Part shown: positions 16,997 to 26,358 of the stretch, one piece after another
Numbering within the stretch: position 1 is the first letter of the stretch
Layout: the number at the start of each line of letters is the position of its first letter
The notes under the pieces: model-generated
What the model saw: only the letters and a program-made list of their open reading frames with translations
What the model was told of the DNA's origin: nothing
Databases searched by the model: none
Translations under genes and position numbers: made by a program
Origin: Paenibacillus camelliae
GTDB lineage: Bacteria; Bacillota; Bacilli; Paenibacillales; Paenibacillaceae
Assembly (NCBI RefSeq): GCF_023715345.1
Contig: NZ_JAMBNY010000001.1
Coordinates: forward strand, 682,001-746,000
Length of the DNA: 64,000 bases
Direction of reading: 5' to 3'

Positions 16997-18655
16997 TTAC
17001 TTTACGCTGTACTTATGCTGCTCGTACGCTTCACTTGCTTCTCTCATTAGATGTATTCCACCCTGATTCATCCACTCTTCTACAAACTTATCAAAGCTGC
17101 TAATCGGCAGCTCTCCTGTAATCATCATTAGAAAATAGTTCATCTCTAGCTCAAGAAGCTGCTCCCAATAAGTCGAATAAGCCGGCAAATGCTCAATGCT
17201 GTAGCTCTCTAGCTTTATCATCGGCTGCTTCGATATTTCCCCTCCCTGCATATAGGCCTCAGCTACACTCCATGCCTCCATATCCTTCTTCGGCTGCTCC
17301 TCCTCCTGCACAACGTATTGGTACAGCCTTGACAGCTCAGGCGTCAGCTCTTCCTCGGTTAGTTCCTCTGCTAACAGCTGCTGCAGCATCTCATAACGCT
17401 TTACCACGCCATCTGGATCGTCCAGCAGCAGATCAAATGAATAGTAATTACGCAGCTGTACACCCTGCTGTGCTGCTATACTTCGTATTTCTTTACTAGC
17501 TTCATCCTCTATGTTGTCATAGCGCTCCAAGGCTGTGAACAGATTAAGAAGTGCCACTACGGCTTCGGGATACGGGTAGCCTTTACGAACGACTAGATAG
17601 CGGTCCGTTATCGGCGCAGACTTCGTTGTAAATTGACCCCCAGCATCTAACGGCGCCATATAAACCTTCCACTCTGCCTTCGTATCCAGTGATACCGATG
17701 CACTTAACGGCCAGAAGGGCGCCCACCACGGTGCAAAAATCATCCCCACTTGATTTTGCGTTACGAGCAAGCTCGCATCCTTACGCAGCATAAAATCACG
17801 ATCAATAATTCCATGTTCATACCATTCCGCCAGCTTCTCAAGCGCTGCACGCGATTCAGCTTGAATCGATCCGTACACAAGATGTCCTTCTTGATTGACG
17901 ATCCAATTTTGCGGGAAAGCGTGAAAGCTTGCGAAAAAAGAGTCTAGTCCCAACACTCCGGTTTTTTGCTGATAGACAAGCGATTTGTCAACGGGGAGTC
18001 CATAGGTGTCGTGCTCCTTATTACCATCGGGGTCACGATGCACGAACGCCATTGCAATATTCTCAATGTCTTGTAGTGTTCTAGGCGGTTCAAGCCTCAG
18101 CTTATCAAGCCAATCCTGTCTAACCCATAAGTACGTTGGCGCATCTGCCTCTATGCCAACATTGGGCAGTCCGAATAGCTTATCATCGATTTTCGCTTCC
18201 TCTAACGCTTTTCCACCTGTCGACTCATAGATCGACTTTACGAGAGGGGAGCCATGCTGTTCATAAACGTCATCCAGCTGCTCAATTAGTCCTCTTTCCG
18301 CCAACTGAAACAGCTGCTGCCGATTAACGATAAATGCATCAGGTAAGTCATTGCTGCGTATGGCTAGCTCTAGCATCGTATGATATTGCTCTTCTCCGCT
18401 TGCCTCCCAGCTATATTGAACCTCAATGCCTGTTTTCTCCAATATATAGCGTGTTACAAAATTATCATCACCAACATCACCCTCCGGAAGCTCGATATCA
18501 GAGTATGAATAAGGGACTCGAAGCAGAATTGGCTCATCATAAAGCAGTTCACTATTCTGTGCTATTTCTATGCTAGAGGCGCGAGTGCAGCCAGTACTAC
18601 ATACAGCGACATATATGATCGCTACAACAGCAAGCCATCTGCTCACCATAATCAC
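16997..18655 (-). CDS. Second solute-binding lipoprotein of the YesMN-linked sugar ABC operon
   Basis: 552 residues. Signal peptide with lipobox (VCSTGC, Cys near residue 23), then a family 1 solute-binding fold. It starts at GTG 18655, overlapping the TGA of the response-regulator gene (GTGA), with GGAGGAG upstream. As the last gene after kinase and regulator it is separated from the permease genes. It may feed the same permeases, or present ligand to the kinase; both are inference. Confidence 0.85.
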   Translation of the reverse strand: MIMVSRWLAVVAIIYVAVCSTGCTRASSIEIAQNSELLYDEPILLRVPYSYSDIELPEGDVGDDNFVTRYILEKTGIEVQYSWEASGEEQYHTMLELAIRSNDLPDAFIVNRQQLFQLAERGLIEQLDDVYEQHGSPLVKSIYESTGGKALEEAKIDDKLFGLPNVGIEADAPTYLWVRQDWLDKLRLEPPRTLQDIENIAMAFVHRDPDGNKEHDTYGLPVDKSLVYQQKTGVLGLDSFFASFHAFPQNWIVNQEGHLVYGSIQAESRAALEKLAEWYEHGIIDRDFMLRKDASLLVTQNQVGMIFAPWWAPFWPLSASVSLDTKAEWKVYMAPLDAGGQFTTKSAPITDRYLVVRKGYPYPEAVVALLNLFTALERYDNIEDEASKEIRSIAAQQGVQLRNYYSFDLLLDDPDGVVKRYEMLQQLLAEELTEEELTPELSRLYQYVVQEEEQPKKDMEAWSVAEAYMQGGEISKQPMIKLESYSIEHLPAYSTYWEQLLELEMNYFLMMITGELPISSFDKFVEEWMNQGGIHLMREASEAYEQHKYSVK

Positions 18656-20034
18656 TTCAACTCCTCCGCATGAAGTGAGCGATATTCTGTCGGATACACG
18701 CCTAGCTGCGCTTTAAATGCTCGACTAAAGTACTTGTGATCAACAAAGCCAACGCGATTGGCAATTTCTGAGATCGTTAGCTGAGTCGTGATTAGCAGCT
18801 GCTTGGCAGCATTCAGCCGGAGCGTCCGAAGTACGTCGCCAAAGGATACTCCAAAAAAGCGTTTAAAGCATTGGCTGAAGTAGCTGCGACTCATGCCAAC
18901 TTGATAGGCAAGCTCACTTTGATTCAGCTCTAGAGATATTTGCTCATGCATATAACGAATTGCTTTAATCATGCAAAGCATAACCTCGTGCGAGAAGGAT
19001 AGATCTCCCATTTTGCTGCGCAAAAAAATAGAAAATTGCTGAAGCCATCGTTCTGTACATTTCCAAGTCAACGCTTGCGGCTGATCTAATTGCTTCCCAC
19101 CATACTCTGCATGACTCATCGTCATCGTAAGGAGCACCTGACGATAAAAGTAATGACACAGCTGCTGCATATAAGCTGGACTAGGCTTGAGCTGCAGCAC
19201 CTCTTCGACCCATCTCGCCCACTCCTGTGGGTACAGCAGCCAACGATAGGTTTCCGTATCATGAAAAAAGCGTTGCTCCTGTTCCTTGCTTGATGCGCTA
19301 AGTTGCTGCATCCAGTGTGAAAGCTGAGCATCCGTCAGATGCAGATATTGATCTCTATCTCCACTATAGAATAACAATCGCTCTCCTTGCTCCATTAGCC
19401 AGCACTCGACTGCCTCCGTGTTCATTCGTTTACTAGCGCTTAGCTTTACAACCACAACATCCACATACTGAACTACATTGTCCAGCTTTTCTATTGAATA
19501 GCCAGGATGCAAACGAAACCAGTGTGGATCTAGCTTCTTTCCTTCCGTTTGCAATGAATGAGCATGCTGAGGATGATAGGCTGAATGTGATGTATAATAA
19601 TATAGATAAATACCGCCTGGGTACAGCGTGGGTACATCCTGTTTTCGTTTAAGCTCCCGCTTAAGCCTTGAGACGATGCGCTTTGCCGTTTCCTCTACAT
19701 TGTCACGATTCAGCAGTGTCTTCACAATATAATCAATAGCTCCTAGCTGCAGCGCTTCCTGCACATAGTCAAATTCGTGATGACAGGTCAAGATGACAAA
19801 ATTCACATGTGGATGCCGCTCTTGTACATGCTTAATGAGCTCAAAGCCATTCATATTCGGCATCGTAATATCAACAAACATGACATCAACTTCTTGCTCT
19901 GATAAAAATTTCAACGCCTGCACGCCATCCTTCGCTTCACCGACAAATGAAATATCAAATGCTTGCCAGTTCATTAAGGATTGCAAGCCTTGTCGTACTA
20001 AGCGTTCATCATCTACAACAAGAGCATTAATCAT
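18652..20034 (-). CDS. Response regulator with AraC-type output, YesN family
   Basis: 460 residues. Receiver domain 1-120 with phospho-acceptor Asp in DVMFVDITMPNMNG (near 55) and the conserved Lys in YIVKTLL. Central linker of about 200 residues. C-terminal AraC helix-turn-helix (about 355-455). GGAGGAGG precedes the ATG, which lies inside the end of the kinase gene (8-base overlap). Forms a two-component pair with that kinase and should regulate the ABC operon. Confidence 0.93.
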   Translation of the reverse strand: MINALVVDDERLVRQGLQSLMNWQAFDISFVGEAKDGVQALKFLSEQEVDVMFVDITMPNMNGFELIKHVQERHPHVNFVILTCHHEFDYVQEALQLGAIDYIVKTLLNRDNVEETAKRIVSRLKRELKRKQDVPTLYPGGIYLYYYTSHSAYHPQHAHSLQTEGKKLDPHWFRLHPGYSIEKLDNVVQYVDVVVVKLSASKRMNTEAVECWLMEQGERLLFYSGDRDQYLHLTDAQLSHWMQQLSASSKEQEQRFFHDTETYRWLLYPQEWARWVEEVLQLKPSPAYMQQLCHYFYRQVLLTMTMSHAEYGGKQLDQPQALTWKCTERWLQQFSIFLRSKMGDLSFSHEVMLCMIKAIRYMHEQISLELNQSELAYQVGMSRSYFSQCFKRFFGVSFGDVLRTLRLNAAKQLLITTQLTISEIANRVGFVDHKYFSRAFKAQLGVYPTEYRSLHAEELK

Positions 20035-21775
20035 GCCGCTCCTCCTCCAGCTTATTTGGAATAATGACAGTTAGACTTGTTCCAACGCCCTCCATGCTTT
20101 CTAGCTGTAGCACCCCACGTCCACCATAAAAGCGTTCCAGCAATCGTCGAACGTAACTAAGACCGATGCCCATGCCGCTAGAAGACGTTTTTGAAGCTGG
20201 AAGCAGCTGCTCTAATATTTTTCGATCAACACCTCGGCCATTGTCCTCCACTTTAAGCATTATTTCATGCTCCGAATGAGGTCTAATCGTAATGGCGATC
20301 ACGCTATGCTCCTCGCCGCGACCATGATAGATAGCATTTTCAACGAGTGGCTGCAATAAAAACCTTGGAACGTTAACATCTAGCATCTGTTCATCTATGT
20401 CAAGCTTAAAGCTCAGCTCATCCTCGTAGCGAATTTTATGGAGATCGATATAATGCTGAAGTGCTTCCAGCTCCTGTCTAATTGTTACGATTAGGCTGCT
20501 TTTCCCCATATTATAGTGCAGCAGCTTTACTAGCAGTGTGACGATCCGGTCGATATCATCCTGTCCTTTAGCACGTGCAATCCATTGCACCGTATTAAGT
20601 GTATTATGTAAAAAATGTGGATTGATCTGGCTAAGCAGCTTTTCAATTTCCAGCTGTGATTTATTGCGCTCATTTTGCGATACCTCTGCAATCAGTTCAT
20701 TGACAGTATGCTTCATCCCTTGAAAGTTATAAAGCAGTGTATCGAACTCCTCGATGCCGATCGGCTTAACAGGAGATTCACGTTCCCCTGTTAATTTAAT
20801 TATTTCTAGGTTCATCCGTCTTAAAGATCCGTATACTTTTCGCCATATCATCATCGCAATAATCAATGCTAGAATGAGCGAGCCTAGAACTAAAGCTACC
20901 ATTCTTAAAAACCAAGCATTGATCTCTCGATTATATTCATCCTTATTAACCGCAATAACAAGCTTCCAGCCTTGAATGCTCTCGTAGCCAAAGAGGTAGT
21001 GTCCTTGTATCTGCTTCACGCCACTAGAGACTAGCTCCCAGCTCAGCTCCTCTGCTGCAATAGGCGGGTCATTGGCATCGGCAAAGAGCACCTCCTTCTG
21101 ATCCGAGATCAGATAATGATGGACAGGCATACCATACCAATGATTATTCATCATTTTGCGGAACATGTTGTAATTGGATTCTAAATAAATATAGAGGGAA
21201 TCATTGCTGTCAGATCTCACTTCACGAATCGAGGAAAAAACGATATTCTCACTATTTTTATATTGTGTCTGATGTGGCCCATAGTAAGCGGTTCCATTGT
21301 AGCGTACAAATAAAGGCAGCTCATTAATATTAAAATCCTCCCTAACTGATAGATTGTTAAAAAGTATCGGCTGCTCAGTATTCTCATGATAGTAAACCAT
21401 AAGTCCAACATTTGGATTCGTAAAATTTACAACGTTAAAAGTAGCCTCAATCTGCTCAATCATATCCACTTTTTCTGATAGGCTCGTCGTGCTCATATAT
21501 TCGTTTACTCTAGCAGCGGTTTGTCCATCTAATGCGAACTGCTTCGAGACAAAATCAAGATTGCTCAATAAATTCTCAATCCCCATCGCTTCCTGCCTTA
21601 AACTCGCTTCAATTCCAGCAGATATTTTATGCTGGAGTATTGAATGCATCGAGCTGTACGTATATCCAGCTAGTATGGATGGAGGAATTAAGCATGCGAT
21701 AAGCAAATAAATAATGAGCGTGCGCCTCAATGTCCCTTTTTTGAAAAACTGCTTGATACGCGAAACTGATTTCAT
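20027..21775 (-). CDS. Sensor histidine kinase, YesM family
   Basis: 582 residues: N-terminal membrane helix (about 20-40), extracellular sensor region (about 45-270), second helix (about 280-305), HAMP-like linker, His-kinase dimerisation region with phospho-acceptor His in INPHFLHNTLNTVQW (near 390), ATPase domain with ENAIYHGRGEEH and DNGRGVD. Start at ATG 21775 with GGAG 11 bases upstream; the GTG at 21787 lies within the ribosome site and is rejected. Likely senses an extracellular sugar or the loaded binding protein. Confidence 0.92.
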   Translation of the reverse strand: MKSVSRIKQFFKKGTLRRTLIIYLLIACLIPPSILAGYTYSSMHSILQHKISAGIEASLRQEAMGIENLLSNLDFVSKQFALDGQTAARVNEYMSTTSLSEKVDMIEQIEATFNVVNFTNPNVGLMVYYHENTEQPILFNNLSVREDFNINELPLFVRYNGTAYYGPHQTQYKNSENIVFSSIREVRSDSNDSLYIYLESNYNMFRKMMNNHWYGMPVHHYLISDQKEVLFADANDPPIAAEELSWELVSSGVKQIQGHYLFGYESIQGWKLVIAVNKDEYNREINAWFLRMVALVLGSLILALIIAMMIWRKVYGSLRRMNLEIIKLTGERESPVKPIGIEEFDTLLYNFQGMKHTVNELIAEVSQNERNKSQLEIEKLLSQINPHFLHNTLNTVQWIARAKGQDDIDRIVTLLVKLLHYNMGKSSLIVTIRQELEALQHYIDLHKIRYEDELSFKLDIDEQMLDVNVPRFLLQPLVENAIYHGRGEEHSVIAITIRPHSEHEIMLKVEDNGRGVDRKILEQLLPASKTSSSGMGIGLSYVRRLLERFYGGRGVLQLESMEGVGTSLTVIIPNKLEEERHD

Positions 21776-21845
21776 CGAAGCAATCACTCCATATGTATAT
21801 ATTTACTACTATTGTAAACAACTTCTATTTGCTTGAAAATAGAGA

Positions 21846-21877
21846 AAAGAAAGTATGGTCATCGCCATACTTTCTTT
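21846..21877 (-). terminator. Terminator between binding-protein gene and kinase gene
   Basis: 13-bp perfect stem AAAGAAAGTATGG / CCATACTTTCTTT with a 6-base loop, followed on the minus strand by TTCTCTATT. Likely reduces transcription from the ABC genes into the regulatory genes rather than blocking it fully. Confidence 0.7.
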
Positions 21878-21884
21878 ATCTAAC

Positions 21885-23672
21885 TTAAGAGTTTTTACGT
21901 AGTTCGAACACTACTTTATGCTGCTCTTTATTAAATTCAACAACATCATCATAGCCTAGACCCTTCGCTTTATTAATCATCTCATCCTTCAATTGATTAA
22001 ATTGCGCTTCGTCCTTAGCATAAATGAGCTTCCATGAGTATTCCTTAATTACCGAAGCAACCTGACCTTGCTTCTGCTTAAGGTCATCGGTCATCTCTAC
22101 ATAAGGCTGACCCGTGTAGATCGATTTTTGAACGGCTATTTTATCGTTATTGACAAACCATTCCACCGCAGTCGATGCTCCCATGACCGATCTCCAGTTT
22201 TCCTCTAGCTTCGTTGGATCCTTAGCAAGCGTAGAAGTCCATAATGAGTAATCGTAAGGATCACCATTATCCGGATTAATCATCGTGCTCTTAAAGGTAG
22301 TGTTATTAATTTGATTACGGCCATCATCCCATACACCGCCACCGAATTCATCAGGTATTGGTGTTTTGTTAGCTGGAAATGCTTCTTCTCCAAGTGCAGT
22401 AAGAACAGGCTTTCCATCCTTAAGCTCCCAAGCCATACCCTCTGGACCATAGTTCGCTGTCATATTACCTTCAGGAGAATACAACCAATCAATGATCTCC
22501 ATCACACGTTCTGGATGCTCGGCCTTCGAACCAATGGACCATACTCGATTCCCTCCGTACGGATCAAAGCCATAGGAATATGATCTTGCTTCGTTGAATG
22601 GAACGAGGTGGAAGCCCTTGCCTTCCTCCATGCGCTCAGGCGTATTATACGCGTCATCAAACCAGGAGAACCAAGAGAATAGCAGTTGGCCATCTCTCAT
22701 TTTATTAACAGCCTCATCAAAGTTTTGCGTAATCGAGTCTGGATCAACGAGGCCCATTTGATTCGCGTCAAAATACAAGCGAAGACCGCGCATATAGTAG
22801 CTGTTCTCATCTAATATGCCTTGAACATCTTCCGTATCTGCTGATACAAGTGTAAAGCCGCCTGGGTTAAAGCCGTCGCTTTCCTCATAGCCATGCATAC
22901 CTGCCCAAGCCTTTGTGTTCATCATCATATTGCCATCCCAGTCGCTCCACATCGAGAAAGCATACGTTGGCTTATCGCTGTCGCTCCTCGGCTGAAGCTC
23001 CTGCATCGCTTTCAGTACAGGTAAATAGTCTTCCATCGTATTAATCTCTGGACGACCAAGCTGCTCGTATAGATCCCAGCGCAGATTGGGATGATAATTT
23101 AACTCTAGTGCCTCGGACGGGCCATCTGACTCAGCTCCTACCTCATTGCCAATGCCATAAATGCTTGTTCCGCCGCCAAATTGTGCTTTATTCTTTTCTA
23201 GTGCCTTCGGTGCATATTGCTGCATGTTTTTTCCGTACGTATCCACGAGGCCATCCTTCGTCCAATCTAGCAGCATGCCGGCAGCAATGGCATCCAAATA
23301 TTTGCTGTCTGTCGCCCCGAATACGACAAGATCACCCAAATCCCCAGCAGCCATCATCGATTGGAATTTAATATCACCGCCGCCTTCAAGGTTAGATGCG
23401 ATAATATTTAGCTTTACATTAAACTTTTCCTTCAGTACATGAGCGAACCAGCCTGTTTGCTCACCAGAGAAGTTCGACAGCATAGAAAAGACGTCAATCG
23501 TTATTTCTTCACGCTGAGGCTTATCTGTGTCCCCTTCCGTAGTCGTGCCTGGGTTATTAGCTGAAGCAATTGGCTGCGGATCATTGTTTTTTGAGCTGCA
23601 GGCAGCCAGCATCGATAGCACAAGCATTGATGAAAGCAAGACAAGCCATGTTCTTCTAGTTTTTTTTCTCAT
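21885..23672 (-). CDS. Extracellular solute-binding lipoprotein of sugar ABC importer
   Basis: 595 residues. Signal peptide with lipobox LAAC (Cys near residue 25), short Asn/Thr-rich linker, then a large family 1 binding domain. GGGAG ribosome site before the ATG. Third gene after two permeases, the usual LplB-YtcP-LipO order. Probably binds an oligosaccharide; ligand unknown. Confidence 0.9.
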   Translation of the reverse strand: MRKKTRRTWLVLLSSMLVLSMLAACSSKNNDPQPIASANNPGTTTEGDTDKPQREEITIDVFSMLSNFSGEQTGWFAHVLKEKFNVKLNIIASNLEGGGDIKFQSMMAAGDLGDLVVFGATDSKYLDAIAAGMLLDWTKDGLVDTYGKNMQQYAPKALEKNKAQFGGGTSIYGIGNEVGAESDGPSEALELNYHPNLRWDLYEQLGRPEINTMEDYLPVLKAMQELQPRSDSDKPTYAFSMWSDWDGNMMMNTKAWAGMHGYEESDGFNPGGFTLVSADTEDVQGILDENSYYMRGLRLYFDANQMGLVDPDSITQNFDEAVNKMRDGQLLFSWFSWFDDAYNTPERMEEGKGFHLVPFNEARSYSYGFDPYGGNRVWSIGSKAEHPERVMEIIDWLYSPEGNMTANYGPEGMAWELKDGKPVLTALGEEAFPANKTPIPDEFGGGVWDDGRNQINNTTFKSTMINPDNGDPYDYSLWTSTLAKDPTKLEENWRSVMGASTAVEWFVNNDKIAVQKSIYTGQPYVEMTDDLKQKQGQVASVIKEYSWKLIYAKDEAQFNQLKDEMINKAKGLGYDDVVEFNKEQHKVVFELRKNS

Positions 23673-23770
23673 ACTCTATACTCCCTTCTTATTGAAAACC
23701 TAATGACATTACTTGGTGTGGGAATCACCCCCCTCTATTAAAGATTGGAGCCATCGCTATGGGCTGCTGA

Positions 23771-24661
23771 CTAGCCTTTTACTGCGCCAATCATAATGCC
23801 TTTTACAAAAAAACGTTGAAAGAACGGATAAACGAGCAAGATCGGAGTAACCACAATCATCGCTACAGTCGTTCGAATCGAGGTTGACGTTTGCAGCTTA
23901 GAAAGATCGATATTTTCCATTCCCTGTCCTGAACGAATAATTGCAGCCAGTGAATTCGATTCATTTAAGTATTTATAAAGGACAAATTGCAATGTATATA
24001 GCTTGTCGTTGGTCATCAGGAACACCGTATCCATAAACGAATTCCATTGATTAACCGCTGAAAATATCGCAATGGTTGCTACAATCGGTACAATGAGTGG
24101 AAAGACAATGCGAGTAAATAAGAGAATCGTCCCTGCTCCATCCATCTCTGCTGATTCTTCAAGCGCCTCAGGCAATGATTCCACAAACGTTTTTACAAGA
24201 ATGACGTTAAATGGTGAGACGATGGCTGGTAGAATGTACGCCCAGAAATTATTTGTTAGATTCAAATTCATCATAATGATGAACCACGGAATAATACCTG
24301 CATTAAAATACATTGTTACGATGACAAAGCGGTACCAAAATACTCGCCCAGCCATCTTTTTCTTTGTAAACAAATAACCGAGAAATGCAGAGCCAATGAC
24401 AGTACCAATCGTACCGAGTACGGTTCGGGCAACCGACACGAGTGCTGCATTCGATAGCCCCTTTACCTTCAACACCTCTACATAATTATTAAAATGAATA
24501 CCCTTGGGATAAAACGTGACTTGACCGCTTGCACTCAACGAATTATCACTAATCGTTTGGATGAATAGGTAATAGAATGGAAATATACAGATTAGCGTAA
24601 ATATGCCAAACCCAATATAATTGCATACGTTAAACAATCGGTCACTAAAGCTTTGCTTCAT
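23771..24661 (-). CDS. Carbohydrate ABC transporter permease, YtcP type
   Basis: 296 residues with about six helices. The EAA loop (EESAEMDGAGTILLFTRIVFP, E-E-S in place of EAA) is near residues 165-186 and the C-terminus ends in the family-typical KGIMIGAVKG. AAAGGAG ribosome site. 25 bases after the LplB-type permease gene. Confidence 0.92.
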   Translation of the reverse strand: MKQSFSDRLFNVCNYIGFGIFTLICIFPFYYLFIQTISDNSLSASGQVTFYPKGIHFNNYVEVLKVKGLSNAALVSVARTVLGTIGTVIGSAFLGYLFTKKKMAGRVFWYRFVIVTMYFNAGIIPWFIIMMNLNLTNNFWAYILPAIVSPFNVILVKTFVESLPEALEESAEMDGAGTILLFTRIVFPLIVPIVATIAIFSAVNQWNSFMDTVFLMTNDKLYTLQFVLYKYLNESNSLAAIIRSGQGMENIDLSKLQTSTSIRTTVAMIVVTPILLVYPFFQRFFVKGIMIGAVKG

Positions 24662-24686
24662 GCTACCTGCTCCTTTCTAGCAGCTG

Positions 24687-25634
24687 CTAAATAATCGATT
24701 CGCCCCGCACCCATTTGGATAGCTGATTGGCAACAAATAATAGAAAGATACTGACGAGTGACTTCAGCATGCTTACGGCCGTAGCAAACGAGAAGTTGTA
24801 GCCCACTAATCCCGTGTTGTATACGTACAGGTCCAGCACTTCAATGGTGTCCTTGTTCAAGCTGTTCTGGAATACGAAGTACTGCTCAAGACCGTTGTTA
24901 ATAAAGTTTGCAATCGATAGCAGCAATAAGACGAAGAATGTGGACATGACACCTGGCAGCGTAATATGCCACATTAACCGGAATCTCCCCGCCCCATCTA
25001 CCTTCGCTGCATCGTATAGCTCCTGATCAATGGAGGTAATCGCAGCAATGTAGAGAATCGCACTCCAGCCAAGCCCCTTCCACAGTGACCATAGCGTCAT
25101 CTTCAGCCATATATGCTCGGACGAGGCCAAATAATTGACGGGCTGTGATTGGAGTCCCAAGCTGATCATAAGCTTATTAATAATGCCGCTGTCGACGGAA
25201 AAAAGCATGAAGGCAATGGCATACACTAATACCCAGCTAATAAAATTCGGCAGCGTCGTTAACGTTTGCACCAAGCGCTTGTACCAGTTGGTGCGAATTT
25301 CAACGAGAAATATCGCAAAGATAACTGGAAATACAGACGTCAATAAGCCAAGTGTGCTAATTCCGAACGTGTTTTTCATTACACGAACAACCTCTTGCAC
25401 CTGATACTCGTTGGATATAATCGAGGTAAACCATTTAAACCCTACAAATTCAGTTTCAAATAACGGAAATCCAACCCGATAATTAAAAAAGGCATACGTC
25501 CAACCGTACAACGGGAAGTAACTAAAAATGAGTACAAGCACTAAAAATGGCGCAGCATAAAGCAATAAGCGATATCGTAAGCTTATAGAAAAATTAATTC
25601 GTTTTCGTTTAGGTTCCACTACAGGATTCATCAT
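24687..25634 (-). CDS. Sugar ABC transporter permease, LplB type
   Basis: 315 residues, N-terminal helix after a basic stretch (EPKRKRINF), about six helices in all, EAA-like loop LYDAAKVDGAGRFRLMWHITLPG near residue 205. First gene of the six-gene operon. AAGGAGG lies before two adjacent ATG codons (25634 and 25631); the second has better spacing. A perfect GTAAGCGCTTAC operator sits 28 bases upstream. Confidence 0.92.
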   Translation of the reverse strand: MMNPVVEPKRKRINFSISLRYRLLLYAAPFLVLVLIFSYFPLYGWTYAFFNYRVGFPLFETEFVGFKWFTSIISNEYQVQEVVRVMKNTFGISTLGLLTSVFPVIFAIFLVEIRTNWYKRLVQTLTTLPNFISWVLVYAIAFMLFSVDSGIINKLMISLGLQSQPVNYLASSEHIWLKMTLWSLWKGLGWSAILYIAAITSIDQELYDAAKVDGAGRFRLMWHITLPGVMSTFFVLLLLSIANFINNGLEQYFVFQNSLNKDTIEVLDLYVYNTGLVGYNFSFATAVSMLKSLVSIFLLFVANQLSKWVRGESII

Positions 25635-25661
25635 CGGCCTCCTTCAACGTTGCACCGCATC

Positions 25662-25673
25662 GTAAGCGCTTAC
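25662..25673. promoter_or_regulatory. cre/LacI-type operator upstream of sugar ABC operon
   Basis: GTAAGCGCTTAC is a perfect 12-bp palindrome matching the core of CcpA cre sites and of LacI-family operators, 28 bases before the first permease gene. It probably represses by blocking transcription. It is shared with the site at 3455-3467. Confidence 0.6.
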
Positions 25674-25870
25674 TTGTTATCGTAATTGTAGATTGTTTTC
25701 AACTTGATCAGGGAGAGAAAGCTGTTGCTTATACGTAGGAATCTGTTTGCTATCGAGCAACCATTTTCACCTATCTTCGAACCATTTTCTACCCTAGACG
25801 CACAACAGGCTAATAGCGAAGCTAATATGTGTTCGATCTAGCTATTTTTCATGCAACATCTCAAGCAAAA

Positions 25871-25918
25871 AATAGAGGCATTCATTAATCATTCTCATGA
25901 CTAATGAATGCCTCTATT
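25871..25918 (-). terminator. Terminator of the 115-residue gene
   Basis: 17-bp perfect arms AATAGAGGCATTCATTA / TAATGAATGCCTCTATT, followed on the minus strand by TTTTGC. Confidence 0.85.
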
Positions 25919-25929
25919 GCTTTGTGTAT

Positions 25930-26277
25930 TTACTTCTTGTCGATAATAAGCGCTACCTGCTGCTTAACGGTATACGTATCCTTCAGATGCTCTTCCTTAA
26001 GTGCGCCAACCTTTATGAGACCTGTTATTTTACCTTGATCCGGCTTGGAAAGCATACGCCATAGCTCAGGATCAGGAAGAGCGTTATACAGTAAAGTTTC
26101 ATGGTATTCCTTGCGTTCCGACTGTATGAGTCTCACTCGGTAAGCGCCTATCGTTTGTTCCGTTACTTCCTCATTATTCATCTGCTGAACAATTTGCTCC
26201 TTTAGCTCAGCAAGCTCTTGTTCGATTGACTTACTTCTCTGCTTCAATTGATAATAGCGGCTAATCAGCTTATTCAT
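25930..26277 (-). CDS. Small coiled-coil protein of unknown function
   Basis: 115 residues, not recognised. Residues about 5-40 form a charged coiled coil (KQRSKSIEQELAELKEQIVQQ); the rest is soluble, with no cysteine pair or membrane segment. GGAGGG ribosome site 6 bases before the ATG and a strong terminator after it, so it looks like a real monocistronic gene. The N-terminal coil plus a short C-terminal domain recalls some phage-derived small proteins, but there is no phage context here. Confidence 0.7.
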   Translation of the reverse strand: MNKLISRYYQLKQRSKSIEQELAELKEQIVQQMNNEEVTEQTIGAYRVRLIQSERKEYHETLLYNALPDPELWRMLSKPDQGKITGLIKVGALKEEHLKDTYTVKQQVALIIDKK

Positions 26278-26358
26278 GTGATCCCTCCTCTATGGACAAT
26301 CATATGAATAAACTTGGATGAACATTCCAATTGTCTACAATCCTGCTTCTGTTTTCTT

